Shown: positions 1-5,179, counted from the stretch's first letter. The stretch is 7,065 bases of DNA from an uncultured Roseiflexaceae bacterium (GCA_937988885.1 CALKHR010000174.1:1-7065), one strand, 5' to 3'. Notes: generated by a model from the sequence alone, not told the origin. Numbers and translations are program-made.

Positions 1-50
1 TAATAAGCTATAAATTTTTTGGTTTTATAATATAGATGATAAGTGGGAAG

Positions 51-62
51 TATGATATCATA
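51..62. repeat. 12-bp perfect palindrome TATGATATCATA
   Basis: TATGATATCATA equals its own reverse complement. A related string, GATATCAT followed closely by GTATC, recurs at about 113-125, so this AT-rich leader holds two similar elements about 60 bp apart. It could be a regulator-binding site, but no adjacent gene start supports that and the family is not recognised. Visible symmetry only; function unknown. Confidence 0.3.
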
Positions 63-162
63 GTATCCTTTTTGACTTGCCAACAGTACGCAATGTTAGA
101 ATACAACTACAGGATATCATGTATCACAAATGCACTCACTTGAAGTTGGGCCAGAACTTTGT

Positions 163-192
163 TACACACCAGTATCTATGACGTGGTGTGTA
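163..192. repeat. 8-bp inverted repeat with 14-nt loop
   Basis: TACACACC (163-170) and GGTGTGTA (185-192) form a perfect 8-bp stem around a 14-nt spacer. No T-tract follows on either strand, so it does not look like an intrinsic terminator. It could be an operator or a weak RNA hairpin at the end of a lost upstream transcript. No ORF of useful size was seen in 1-218. Confidence 0.3.
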
Positions 193-218
193 TATAATAA
201 AATTAAAGTAACTATAAT

Positions 219-255
219 AAAAGAGGCTTCTCACTTTTAGCGAGAAGCCTCTTTT
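219..255. terminator. strong bidirectional intrinsic terminator
   Basis: The arms AGAGGCTTCTC (222-232) and GAGAAGCCTCT (242-252) are perfectly complementary. Flanking A and T runs extend the stem to 14 bp (219-232 with 242-255) around a 9-nt loop. A T-run follows on the plus strand and the A-run gives a U-run on the minus strand, so it can work both ways. It lies directly upstream of the truncated RHS tip at 312 and would block read-through into it from the left, which fits a silent cassette. Confidence 0.85.
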
Positions 256-311
256 TGTTGAGCCTATTCTGAGGGGGCTAGACGATCAAAGTCAGGGGTA
301 TCGACTAGGCG

Positions 312-1001
312 TTGGGTGGTGCCGTTGTTCGCTCCGCTGGGGAGCTTGCGACCAATACCTATGTACGCGGCCAGACTGCTCTAGCGACACGCCCGTTGCT
401 CGCTCGTAGACTGCTTACGGCTGGCGTTGCTGCAAATTTTGCTGATGATGCGGCGCTGGCCTATACTGCCCTGACGGGCGATGCGCAGGCACAAGCGGCT
501 GCCTATACTGCTTATCAGATCGGCGCGGCTGATGGCCATCTGCCATTTGCAGATGTTTTTGCTGCTGGAAAAATTCTGTTTAGTGGACGAAATCGATGCT
601 GGTCTGAGAAGTTTAGTTTAACCGGAGATGAGTTCGATAGTTTTGCATCCTATTGGGCACAAAGAAATCCGCAAGCCCAGATTGATGCCTTCATTGAAAA
701 GTACGATCTATCTAAACATTTAAAGGGTAAGAATGTCGTATATGCTGGTGAGAGATCGGGCGTGTCAGGTGGGGTTCACCCACTCGATCCCAATACCATT
801 AAAATTTATCAGGAAGGCATCGCTTTTGGCGATCGTTATTTTGTTGAAACGCTGATCGAAGAAATTCATCACTCCAAACTCATGGGTATTGCACCTCATA
901 CACGTCTTGCTCAACTCAATAAGCTGTGGGAGGAAATCGTGGAGCCGCGAGCAAAAGCTTATGCGGCACGATATGCAGATAGATTAGGACTTAATCCATG
1001 A
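312..1001 (+). CDS. 5'-truncated RHS-type polymorphic toxin C-terminal tip
   Basis: The frame gives 229 residues. Residues 1-90 are Ala-rich and GC-rich, in the style of the linker after an RHS core. After about residue 92 the DNA becomes AT-richer and a compact domain follows (about 95-229), which I infer to be the toxin tip. It carries an EEIHH motif (183-187) in a helical context, resembling a zincin HExxH site with the first His replaced by Glu; a metallopeptidase is only a weak suggestion. The first start is a TTG at 312 with no ribosome binding site, six bases after an in-frame TAG (306-308), and no YD repeats or core precede it. The real N-terminus is therefore lost. Its 3' end overlaps the next gene by four bases (ATGA), the usual coupling of toxin to immunity gene. 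Being a toxin tip is inferred from context; the activity is unknown. Confidence 0.6.
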   Translation: MGGAVVRSAGELATNTYVRGQTALATRPLLARRLLTAGVAANFADDAALAYTALTGDAQAQAAAYTAYQIGAADGHLPFADVFAAGKILFSGRNRCWSEKFSLTGDEFDSFASYWAQRNPQAQIDAFIEKYDLSKHLKGKNVVYAGERSGVSGGVHPLDPNTIKIYQEGIAFGDRYFVETLIEEIHHSKLMGIAPHTRLAQLNKLWEEIVEPRAKAYAARYADRLGLNP

Positions 1002-1279
1002 ATAACGCGATAGATAAACTCGAGCAGGACTTTTTTAATGGAAACATTGAGGCTCTAAAGGGGCGTCATTGTCCCATATGTAATGGAAGGCTATTGTTTT
1101 CCGTTTCCAAAGGCACAACTAATGCAAGTGCTCCTCGTGGACGGCGAATTCGTTGTGGTGTATCTATTTATTGCTTAGGGAAGTGCAATACGATGCTGTC
1201 ACATTTAGATGGTTTCTGTCCATTGTGGGCTGAGGAAATTAATGACTGGAATCAGTTTAGTTTGAAACTGTATCAATAG
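998..1279 (+). CDS. putative immunity protein, small cysteine-rich (zinc-binding-like)
   Basis: This 93-residue protein begins at an ATG overlapping the upstream stop (ATGA, 998-1001), with AGGA at 986-989 eight bases before the start. Six cysteines (25, 28, 53, 59, 63, 74) include a CPIC pair at 25-28 and a CLGKC pair at 59-63, suggesting one structural zinc site. The C-terminal part is rich in aromatics (HLDGFCPLWAEE around 69-80, then a second Trp). No signal peptide or membrane segment is seen, so it should be cytoplasmic. Tight coupling to a polymorphic-toxin tip makes it the likely cognate immunity protein that neutralises the tip in the producing cell. The family is not named with certainty. 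A small zinc-ribbon regulator is the main alternative. Confidence 0.65.
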   Translation: MNNAIDKLEQDFFNGNIEALKGRHCPICNGRLLFSVSKGTTNASAPRGRRIRCGVSIYCLGKCNTMLSHLDGFCPLWAEEINDWNQFSLKLYQ

Positions 1280-1527
1280 CTTCCAAGACATCACTTTTCT
1301 TTTTTACAGGCTTCTGGCATTAAGGAAAAATCGCTCTCGATGCTAACTGCGGTATAGAGGAGCATATTTTCACCATTCAAGGTACGCCTAGACATTTGAG
1401 GTCTTTCCGCTGAATAGGAGCAACACTATCGTTACCGACGCACTCAACCTCACCCTTTTTCGCTTGCACCACCGCGCTATGCTTCGCTGACCGTGTGCCC
1501 CAGCGCAACAGCGACATCGGCGTGGTG
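1280..1527. other. intergenic stretch without a convincing intact gene
   Basis: Between the immunity-like gene and the first remnant block I see no credible gene or clear terminator hairpin. The right end (from about 1483) carries a possible decayed C-terminus of a formylglycine-generating-enzyme-like protein, listed separately. The left part has a 34-codon minus-strand frame (1291-1395) that cannot be supported as a gene. Confidence 0.5.
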
Positions 1528-1548
1528 CGCAGCGTGGCGCTAGGCTAA
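1483..1548 (+). pseudogene. possible FGE-sulfatase (SUMF1-like) C-terminal remnant, copy A
   Basis: An open stretch ending at TAA 1546-1548 reads ...VPQRNSDIG then VVRSVALG. FGE/SUMF1-like proteins commonly end in an Ile-Gly-Phe-Arg-Val-Val-Arg motif. Here the Phe-Arg pair looks deleted (six bases), with the flanking residues and the stop kept. The second remnant block has the same ending (YVRSVVLG and stop at 4795-4797). No intact upstream domain remains. The match is short, so identity is tentative. Confidence 0.3.
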
Positions 1549-1670
1549 GGAACTCCTCATTCCTCACTTCACCCCCCACCCGTCGCGCCCAATCAATCGC
1601 ATACGATAGAATACCCTCGCTTGTGTTCACCTCACTACTCGATGGAGCTGCGCTTCAGGCGGGAGATTGA

Positions 1671-1736
1671 GAATGGCTGGCGAAGCGCGTCTTTGTGCAC
1701 TATCTGCGCCACTCCAACCGCTCGCTACGCCTTTGA
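1671..1736 (+). pseudogene. decayed coding fragment, copy A
   Basis: One frame reads EWLAKRVFVHYLRHSNRSLR and then meets a stop at 1734-1736. The YLRH segment reappears in the second block (ARYLRHT at about 5021-5041), where it follows a different piece. The two copies thus keep different parts of one lost gene. Its alternation of aromatic and basic residues suggests a beta-rich domain, possibly the N-terminal domain of a glycoside hydrolase, but I do not recognise the family. Confidence 0.3.
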
Positions 1737-1780
1737 TTGGGCGACAACGGTGTTGCATTACACCATCCTCCTCACACAAC

Positions 1781-1811
1781 ATCGACCTTCTGCGCTAAAC
1801 AGAAGGCCGAT
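1781..1811. terminator. hairpin between converging gene remnants, copy A
   Basis: ATCGACCTTCTG (1781-1792) pairs with CAGAAGGCCGAT (1800-1811) as a 12-bp stem with one A-C mismatch and a 7-nt loop. It lies about 30 bp beyond the stop of the minus-strand dehydrogenase remnant, where that gene's transcript would end. There is no clear U-tract, so it would be an atypical terminator or a plain processing hairpin. The same structure is conserved at 5120-5150. Confidence 0.5.
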
Positions 1812-1840
1812 GCCATACCCACCCTACACTATACCCGAGC

Positions 1841-1930
1841 CTACTTCAGATAAACCACTTGCCCAGTGCGCGATGATTCGAGCAGTGCCAGCGCCACCGC
1901 TACGCCTGCGCGACCGTCGGCACCGCTGGA
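1841..1930 (-). pseudogene. Gfo/Idh/MocA oxidoreductase, C-terminal remnant, copy A
   Basis: On the minus strand this is an open 29-residue end plus TAG (1843-1841). It reads SSGADGRAGVAVALALLESS followed by RTGQVVYLK, the typical last helix and strand of NAD(P)-dependent Gfo/Idh/MocA sugar or inositol dehydrogenases. It is cut at 1930 by fusion to RHS core DNA. Its four differences from the longer copy at 5180-5359 are all silent in this frame, so the two copies probably diverged while still coding. It runs antisense to the first codons of the RHS reading frame at 1866. Confidence 0.65.
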
Positions 1931-3068
1931 CGACAACGGCACTGCGTACAGCGGCGCAACCTACGATCCCTGGGGTAGCCCAGAGCGGGGCAGTGTTGGC
2001 ACCTTTGGCTTTACCGGCGAACTACAGCAGGGCGACCAAGTATACCTGCGGGCGCGGTGGTATAATGCCAACAATGGCACCTTTACATCAAAAGACCCAT
2101 TTGAAGGCAACCCACAGCAGCCATATAGTCTGCATCCGTATCAGTATGGCTACTCTGTGCCAACCACGTGGAGCGATCCGTTAGGATTATTCTGTATCAA
2201 AATAAACCATGATTTAACATTCGGTACTACTTGTCATCACAATCCCATTTTAGGAGAATGGTTTGTCGAAACTTCAGTGGTTCAATTTGTAAGTGGATAT
2301 GTTGGTCAGGGTTTGGAAGCGGGACGAGCTCTTGGTGAACCATTCACATCTGAAGGTAGAGCCTTAATGGGGCAGGGGATATGGGTACTGGTAACTCAAC
2401 CAGGTCAATCAGGACAAGTTTTAAAGCAGTCATTTATTAATGGATCTACCCTTGCAGGACAAGGTGCAATGCTGTTAGTGACCTATCCCGAAGAAGCTCT
2501 TGGATCCATTACTGCTAAGGAATGGGGAGGTATTGCCTTTGATATTACTAGTATGCTAATCGGCAATAGATCAATTCTTAGGTCAAAAAACATGGCCACT
2601 GCAAAAACGCAAGGCGGTGCAGCCAAACTTGCTTATGGACAAGTGGAGCAGATTTGCTATGATGCGGCTAAATTGGTTAAGGTCAAGTTTGCTTGGCTTT
2701 CTAAGATAATTAATCCTGTAGAAGAATTACTTGGAGGTGATTTTCAACATGTGGCACTGCGAAATTTAAATGGTACCTGGACTGATACATCTTTATTTCG
2801 ACAAAATATGAGTTCCTATGTTAATAAATTACCAGAAGGACCATCAAAAACAAGGCTTACAAATTTGATAGATAAGTATAATGATTTTGATACCTTCAAT
2901 CAGGAACTTTATAAGAGCTTTCTTGAAGAGCTTGTTAAGGTCGTAGAAGAAACACAACCAAAATCATCTGCACCTAGACCATCAATTCCTTATAGTCAAG
3001 AACATATTCCGGGTGCACAAACTCTAGATACAAGTCTAGATGATTTCTTACGAAATCTTGGTGAGTAA
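1866..3068 (+). CDS. RHS core fragment with unrecognised C-terminal toxin tip (orphan cassette)
   Basis: The frame gives 400 residues. Residues 1-21 are not RHS: they are read antisense across the dehydrogenase remnant, and the GTG at 1866 is only the first start available. Residues 22-107 are the end of an RHS repeat-associated core: YDPWGSP, FTGELQQGD, YLRARWYNANNGTF, SKDPFEG and a final WSDPLG. After that boundary GC drops. Residues about 140-235 form a Gly-rich hydrophobic linker of pre-toxin type (GQGIWVLVTQPG, GQGAMLLVTYPEE). Residues about 255-400 would be the effector, with GGDFQHVALRNLNG, a charged helical stretch (about 335-360) and a Pro/Ser tail. I see no nuclease, deaminase or peptidase signature and do not assign an activity. 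YD repeats, signal peptide and trunk are missing, so this is probably a silent donor cassette. Its partner gene may be the GTPase beyond the insertion sequence. Confidence 0.65.
   Translation: MRDDSSSASATATPARPSAPLDDNGTAYSGATYDPWGSPERGSVGTFGFTGELQQGDQVYLRARWYNANNGTFTSKDPFEGNPQQPYSLHPYQYGYSVPTTWSDPLGLFCIKINHDLTFGTTCHHNPILGEWFVETSVVQFVSGYVGQGLEAGRALGEPFTSEGRALMGQGIWVLVTQPGQSGQVLKQSFINGSTLAGQGAMLLVTYPEEALGSITAKEWGGIAFDITSMLIGNRSILRSKNMATAKTQGGAAKLAYGQVEQICYDAAKLVKVKFAWLSKIINPVEELLGGDFQHVALRNLNGTWTDTSLFRQNMSSYVNKLPEGPSKTRLTNLIDKYNDFDTFNQELYKSFLEELVKVVEETQPKSSAPRPSIPYSQEHIPGAQTLDTSLDDFLRNLGE
1924..2148 (+). repeat. RHS core direct repeat, copy A
   Basis: This 225-bp segment aligns without gaps to 6124-6348, exactly 4200 bp downstream, with about 16 mismatches by eye. 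Most are third-position changes. It encodes the last conserved part of the RHS core just before the variable tip. Homology at this point lets different tips be swapped onto one trunk by recombination, as known for rhs loci. Confidence 0.85.
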
Positions 3069-3143
3069 TTAACAAATAGGATTAGATATTTCAAGCGCTT
3101 CAACGGAATTACTGCTTGCTGTTCGCTACTAGGAATTTGATAA

Positions 3144-3160
3144 AACTAACCGAAAATTTT
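3144..3160 (+). repeat. left terminal inverted repeat of the IS
   Basis: AACTAACCGAAAATTTT differs from the right end at two of 17 positions. The transposase stop codon (3162-3160, minus strand) touches its inner edge, a compact arrangement common in small insertion sequences. Confidence 0.65.
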
Positions 3161-4002
3161 CAGCAGATCATCCCTTGAAGATTGATCAGCGCAAATACCA
3201 GGCAGTTCAGACTGAAGAAATAGGAACCTTTGCGCTCGAAACACACCAGAAGCGCCTTGAACTTGTCGATCCAAGCAAACGTACGCTCGGTACTGAAGTG
3301 ATGCTTGCAGATTACTGGATTGAACAGTCGCTTCCGACCACGCTTGAGCAGCTTACGGTTGCGTTGGTTCTCGGGAATGTTTGGAACAACGCCATGATTG
3401 AAGCAAACCTTCCGTGCAGCTTTGGTATCAAACGCGCTATCGGCATTCAAGTACGCACCTTTGATAGTGATCTGTTGCTGTTTTGAGATCCTTGAAGAGC
3501 TGCGACAGGTTTGTTTCAACTCAAACGCGTCATTGTGATTGCCAGCAATGATTGTAGTGGAGGCGATAATAAAGTCCTTTTTGTCGATGAGCGGCAGGAT
3601 GTTACTGGTTTTGGCTTTCTTACGCCCTTGATAAGCAACCGTGTCGCCACCTTTCTTGGCAATGGTGTGAGAACCATCGAGATTCAGTTCAGCAACATTC
3701 AACAGTTCGCGGATCACAGCAATACTGTTGTGCCAAACCTGCTTGAGGCTCCCATCTCGACACCACTTGCGGAAATGGTAGGCGACAGCATCTGGGCTCA
3801 TCTCCTTCTGCTCCGGATGCTTCGGATCAGCAGCAATTGGAAGCGCATCCCATTGACAGACAGTGTAGAGCCGATACAGGATGTAGTTGAACACGCGATA
3901 GAGCAGTATTTTGCAAACATAGCCACGCTTGGCGGTACACAGATACGGTTCGACATGCGCCCGAAACGCTTCGGGTGAGAGTTGGGTCGGTATCCGGCTC
4001 AC
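3160..4002 (-). CDS. IS5-family DDE transposase
   Basis: DDE transposase that would cut and join the ends of the surrounding insertion sequence. From the GTG at 4002 it has 280 residues, normal for IS5-type enzymes. That start has GGAGAGA (4017-4011) eight bases upstream; an in-frame TTG at 4068 gives 302 residues but has no comparable site. The N-terminal part includes CQWDALP and YHFRKW motifs. The catalytic triad is visible: Asp109 in LDGSHT, Asp188 in NADSAFD and Glu239 in STERTFAWIDKF. Residues 165-174 (TCRSSSRISK) look garbled. Reading the same DNA one frame over gives LSQLFKDLK, the expected helix, so two compensating single-base indels (near 3483 and 3512) have scrambled it. The stop falls at the left inverted repeat. 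Family call is confident; activity is doubtful because of the scrambled stretch. Confidence 0.88.
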   Translation of the reverse strand: MSRIPTQLSPEAFRAHVEPYLCTAKRGYVCKILLYRVFNYILYRLYTVCQWDALPIAADPKHPEQKEMSPDAVAYHFRKWCRDGSLKQVWHNSIAVIRELLNVAELNLDGSHTIAKKGGDTVAYQGRKKAKTSNILPLIDKKDFIIASTTIIAGNHNDAFELKQTCRSSSRISKQQQITIKGAYLNADSAFDTKAARKVCFNHGVVPNIPENQRNRKLLKRGRKRLFNPVICKHHFSTERTFAWIDKFKALLVCFERKGSYFFSLNCLVFALINLQGMIC

Positions 4003-4073
4003 GATTTGGGTCTCTCCAGTGCTTGGGATTGGCCATCTGCCACATGCATGACGCTGGAACTCCCTCAAGGTTC

Positions 4074-4090
4074 AAAAGTTTCGGTCAGTT
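4074..4090 (-). repeat. right terminal inverted repeat of the IS
   Basis: Read on the minus strand it is AACTGACCGAAACTTTT, pairing with the left end at 3144-3160. The putative transposase start lies about 70 bp inside, leaving room for the element's own promoter. The GTPase gene begins 22 bp outside it. Confidence 0.65.
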
Positions 4091-4103
4091 CAATATAGTT
4101 TGT

Positions 4104-4112
4104 GGAGGAAAG
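4104..4112 (+). promoter_or_regulatory. ribosome binding site of the GTPase gene
   Basis: GGAGGAAAG stands directly before the ATG at 4113. It fixes this start over the in-frame extension to 3975, which would run backwards through the insertion sequence's right end. Confidence 0.75.
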
Positions 4113-4676
4113 ATGGCTCTTATAGATGTAAAAAACAAAGTTATACATTGCCATATAGTTTATTATGGTACTGCAATGAGTGGAAGGACGACAAATCTTG
4201 TTTATATTCACAAAAATACTCGTATTGAATCAATAAGCTCGATAGATGTGGCTAAGCATCCATATACTATTCATTTCTATTGTGTGCATCCTGAAACTGT
4301 TCGTGGATATCAAATATATTTTCATGTGAGTACAAATCCAGGGGTTTTAATTAATGATAAAGAACGTAAATCTATTATAAAGCAAGCTGATGGGGTTGTA
4401 ATAGTAATTGACTCACGAAGAGGTAAAATTAATGAAAATAAACTTGCAATAAAAGAAATGAAATCAGCTATGAAATTATATAATAAGGGTATTGAAAATT
4501 TCCCAATTGTAATGCAGTATAATAAACAGGATTTTCCGGATGCACTTTCTTTTGATGAACTTAATAAAAGGTTTAATTTGTATAATTGGAGTCACGTTGA
4601 AGCTATTGCAACTAGTGGTGTGGGTGTATTGGAAACATACAGTATAATTTGTGAGAAAATTATAAATAAACTTTAA
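4113..4676 (+). CDS. MglA-like small Ras-family GTPase with altered active site
   Basis: The 187 residues line up almost end to end with MglA, the polarity-switch GTPase of gliding bacteria. Residues 1-33 match strand 1 and the P-loop (IVYYGTAMSGRTTNL). Residues 92-101 (ADGVVIVIDS) match the core strand, 133-143 (VMQYNKQDFPD) contain the NKxD guanine-specificity motif, and 163-172 (EAIATSGVGV) match the last nucleotide-binding loop. Against my recollection of MglA, Lys25 is Arg25, Gly21 is Ala21, the glutamine after PG (MglA Gln82) is Val78, and switch I-II is two residues shorter, though Thr52 still aligns with Thr54. Guanine binding is therefore plausible, but hydrolysis should be weak or absent. 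The gene is AT-rich, unlike the RHS core. It follows the insertion sequence and, before that insertion, lay about 97 bp after the RHS tip, the usual immunity-gene position. An ordinary stray MglA paralogue is the alternative. Confidence 0.8.
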   Translation: MALIDVKNKVIHCHIVYYGTAMSGRTTNLVYIHKNTRIESISSIDVAKHPYTIHFYCVHPETVRGYQIYFHVSTNPGVLINDKERKSIIKQADGVVIVIDSRRGKINENKLAIKEMKSAMKLYNKGIENFPIVMQYNKQDFPDALSFDELNKRFNLYNWSHVEAIATSGVGVLETYSIICEKIINKL

Positions 4677-4776
4677 AATGTTATTTTGTATTTTCCAAAA
4701 GTGCTTGTTTTAAGCAGGCAGAGAGGTGTATAGTCAAATTTGGTCTGTAAATGAAAGGGTACCGTTTGGCTACGTA
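4677..4776. other. AT-rich spacer after the GTPase gene
   Basis: A short AT-rich stretch joins the GTPase gene to the second remnant block. It contains TGCTTGTTTTAAGCA (a 5-bp stem), too weak to call a terminator. The right end (from about 4759) reads into the VPFGYVRSVVLG frame of the second FGE-like remnant. Confidence 0.4.
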
Positions 4777-4797
4777 CGCAGCGTGGTGCTAGGCTAA
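4759..4797 (+). pseudogene. possible FGE-sulfatase (SUMF1-like) C-terminal remnant, copy B
   Basis: The frame VPFGYVRSVVLG ends at TAA 4795-4797 and parallels the ending of copy A (VVRSVALG, stop 1546-1548). Only the last dozen codons are left. The family suggestion rests on the Gly-aromatic-Val-Arg ending and is tentative. Confidence 0.25.
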
Positions 4798-4916
4798 GAG
4801 TCTCCTACTCTCCTCCTCCCACCCCTCACTCCCCAACCAATCGCATATGGTGGAATGCCCTGGCTTATGATTACCTCACTACTTGACGGAGCAGCGCTTC
4901 AGGCGGGAGCTATGGC

Positions 4917-5118
4917 ATGACCTTCACCATCACTCAAGAGCGGCGGATTGTCACACTGCGCACCTCCCATCTTGTGCTCGCCTTCTCGCTCGGCGATGGC
5001 AGTCTGCGGGTATTGCAGCGCGCGCTATCTGCGCCATACTATGGCCGAGCAACGTTGCGAAGCGCAGCGCCCCACGCTGGAAGGCAACGGTGCTCTACAC
5101 AGCTTCACCCTCACATAA
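4917..5118 (+). pseudogene. decayed gene: authentic-looking start with internal deletion, copy B
   Basis: An ATG at 4917 overlaps a TGA (4918-4920) ending an upstream frame (SLLDGAALQAGAMA), so two coupled genes once met here. The frame opens MTFTITQERRIVTLRTSHLV and continues LAFSLGDGSLRVLQRA, a credible protein start. Near 5021-5024 it jumps frame into ARYLRHTMAEQ...LEGNGALHSFTLT, ending at TAA 5116-5118. An internal out-of-frame deletion explains this. Alternating beta strands suggest the N-terminal beta-sandwich of a glycoside hydrolase, but I do not recognise the family with confidence. Confidence 0.4.
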
Positions 5119-5119
5119 C

Positions 5120-5150
5120 ATCGACCTTCTGCGTTAAACAGAAGGCCGAT
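5120..5150. terminator. hairpin between converging gene remnants, copy B
   Basis: ATCGACCTTCTG and CAGAAGGCCGAT form a 12-bp stem with one A-C mismatch and loop CGTTAAA. It sits just after the plus-strand remnant stop (5118) and 30 bp beyond the minus-strand dehydrogenase stop (5180), so it may have ended both transcripts. It lacks a clear U-tract. Copy A differs only in the loop (CGCTAAA). Confidence 0.5.
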
Positions 5151-5179
5151 GCCATACCCACCCTACACTATACCCTGAC

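Larger units (their letters stand above)
1528..1930. repeat. direct repeat: gene-remnant block, copy A
   Basis: This block is a diverged, shorter copy of 4777-5269. Shared landmarks in order are: CGCAGCGTGGYGCTAGGCTAAG at the left edge, a pyrimidine-rich tract, GGAGCWGCGCTTCAGGCGGGAG, the hairpin CCTTCTG...CAGAAGG, and a final segment ending in CACCGCTGGA. By eye the last 152 bp (from 1779) differ from copy B at about eight positions without gaps. The middle differs by an internal deletion relative to copy B. The block holds ends of several unrelated genes and abuts RHS core sequence at 1924-1930. It is a duplicated scar, not a mobile element with visible ends. Confidence 0.8.
3144..4090. mobile_element. 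IS5-type insertion sequence, about 947 bp
   Basis: Imperfect terminal inverted repeats match at 15 of 17 bases: AACTAACCGAAAATTTT (3144-3160) and, reading inward from 4090, AACTGACCGAAACTTTT. Between them lies one transposase gene on the minus strand. Length and gene layout fit the IS5 family. No clear target duplication is visible: the outer flanks are TAA on the left and CAA on the right. The exact ends are thus uncertain by a few bases, and one flank may have been rearranged after insertion. The element separates the module A RHS tip from the GTPase gene. Confidence 0.75.

Noticed and set aside
1291..1395. 34-codon minus-strand frame beginning MSRRTLNGENMLLYTAV
   Set aside because: It has an ATG and a reasonable composition, but is too short and has only a weak upstream GGAAAG; it may be a gene fragment, but there is no support.
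1551..1590. Pyrimidine-rich tract (CTCCTCATTCCTCACTTCACC) as a regulatory element
   Set aside because: A similar tract lies in copy B at about 4800-4840, but it looks like low-complexity intergenic sequence in a degraded region, with no structure or adjacent intact gene.
1388..1630. 80-codon minus-strand frame
   Set aside because: It lies across the FGE-like remnant and pyrimidine-rich tract, is Arg/Cys-rich and has no conserved features.
1621..2184. 187-codon plus-strand frame
   Set aside because: It crosses remnant block and RHS core in the wrong frame; its composition is Arg/Thr/Pro-rich shadow sequence with no recognisable domain.
3175..3978. Two plus-strand reading frames (3175-3486 and 3511-3978) inside the IS
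   Set aside because: They are antisense to the transposase, whose minus-strand translation shows clear DDE motifs.
4003..4068. Longer transposase start at TTG 4068
   Set aside because: No ribosome binding site precedes it, the added residues do not look like family sequence, and GTG 4002 has GGAGAGA at good spacing.
3975..4112. In-frame upstream extension of the GTPase to an ATG at 3975
   Set aside because: It would run through the IS right end and antisense to the transposase start, whereas the ATG at 4113 has a strong GGAGGAAAG and matches the usual MglA N-terminus.
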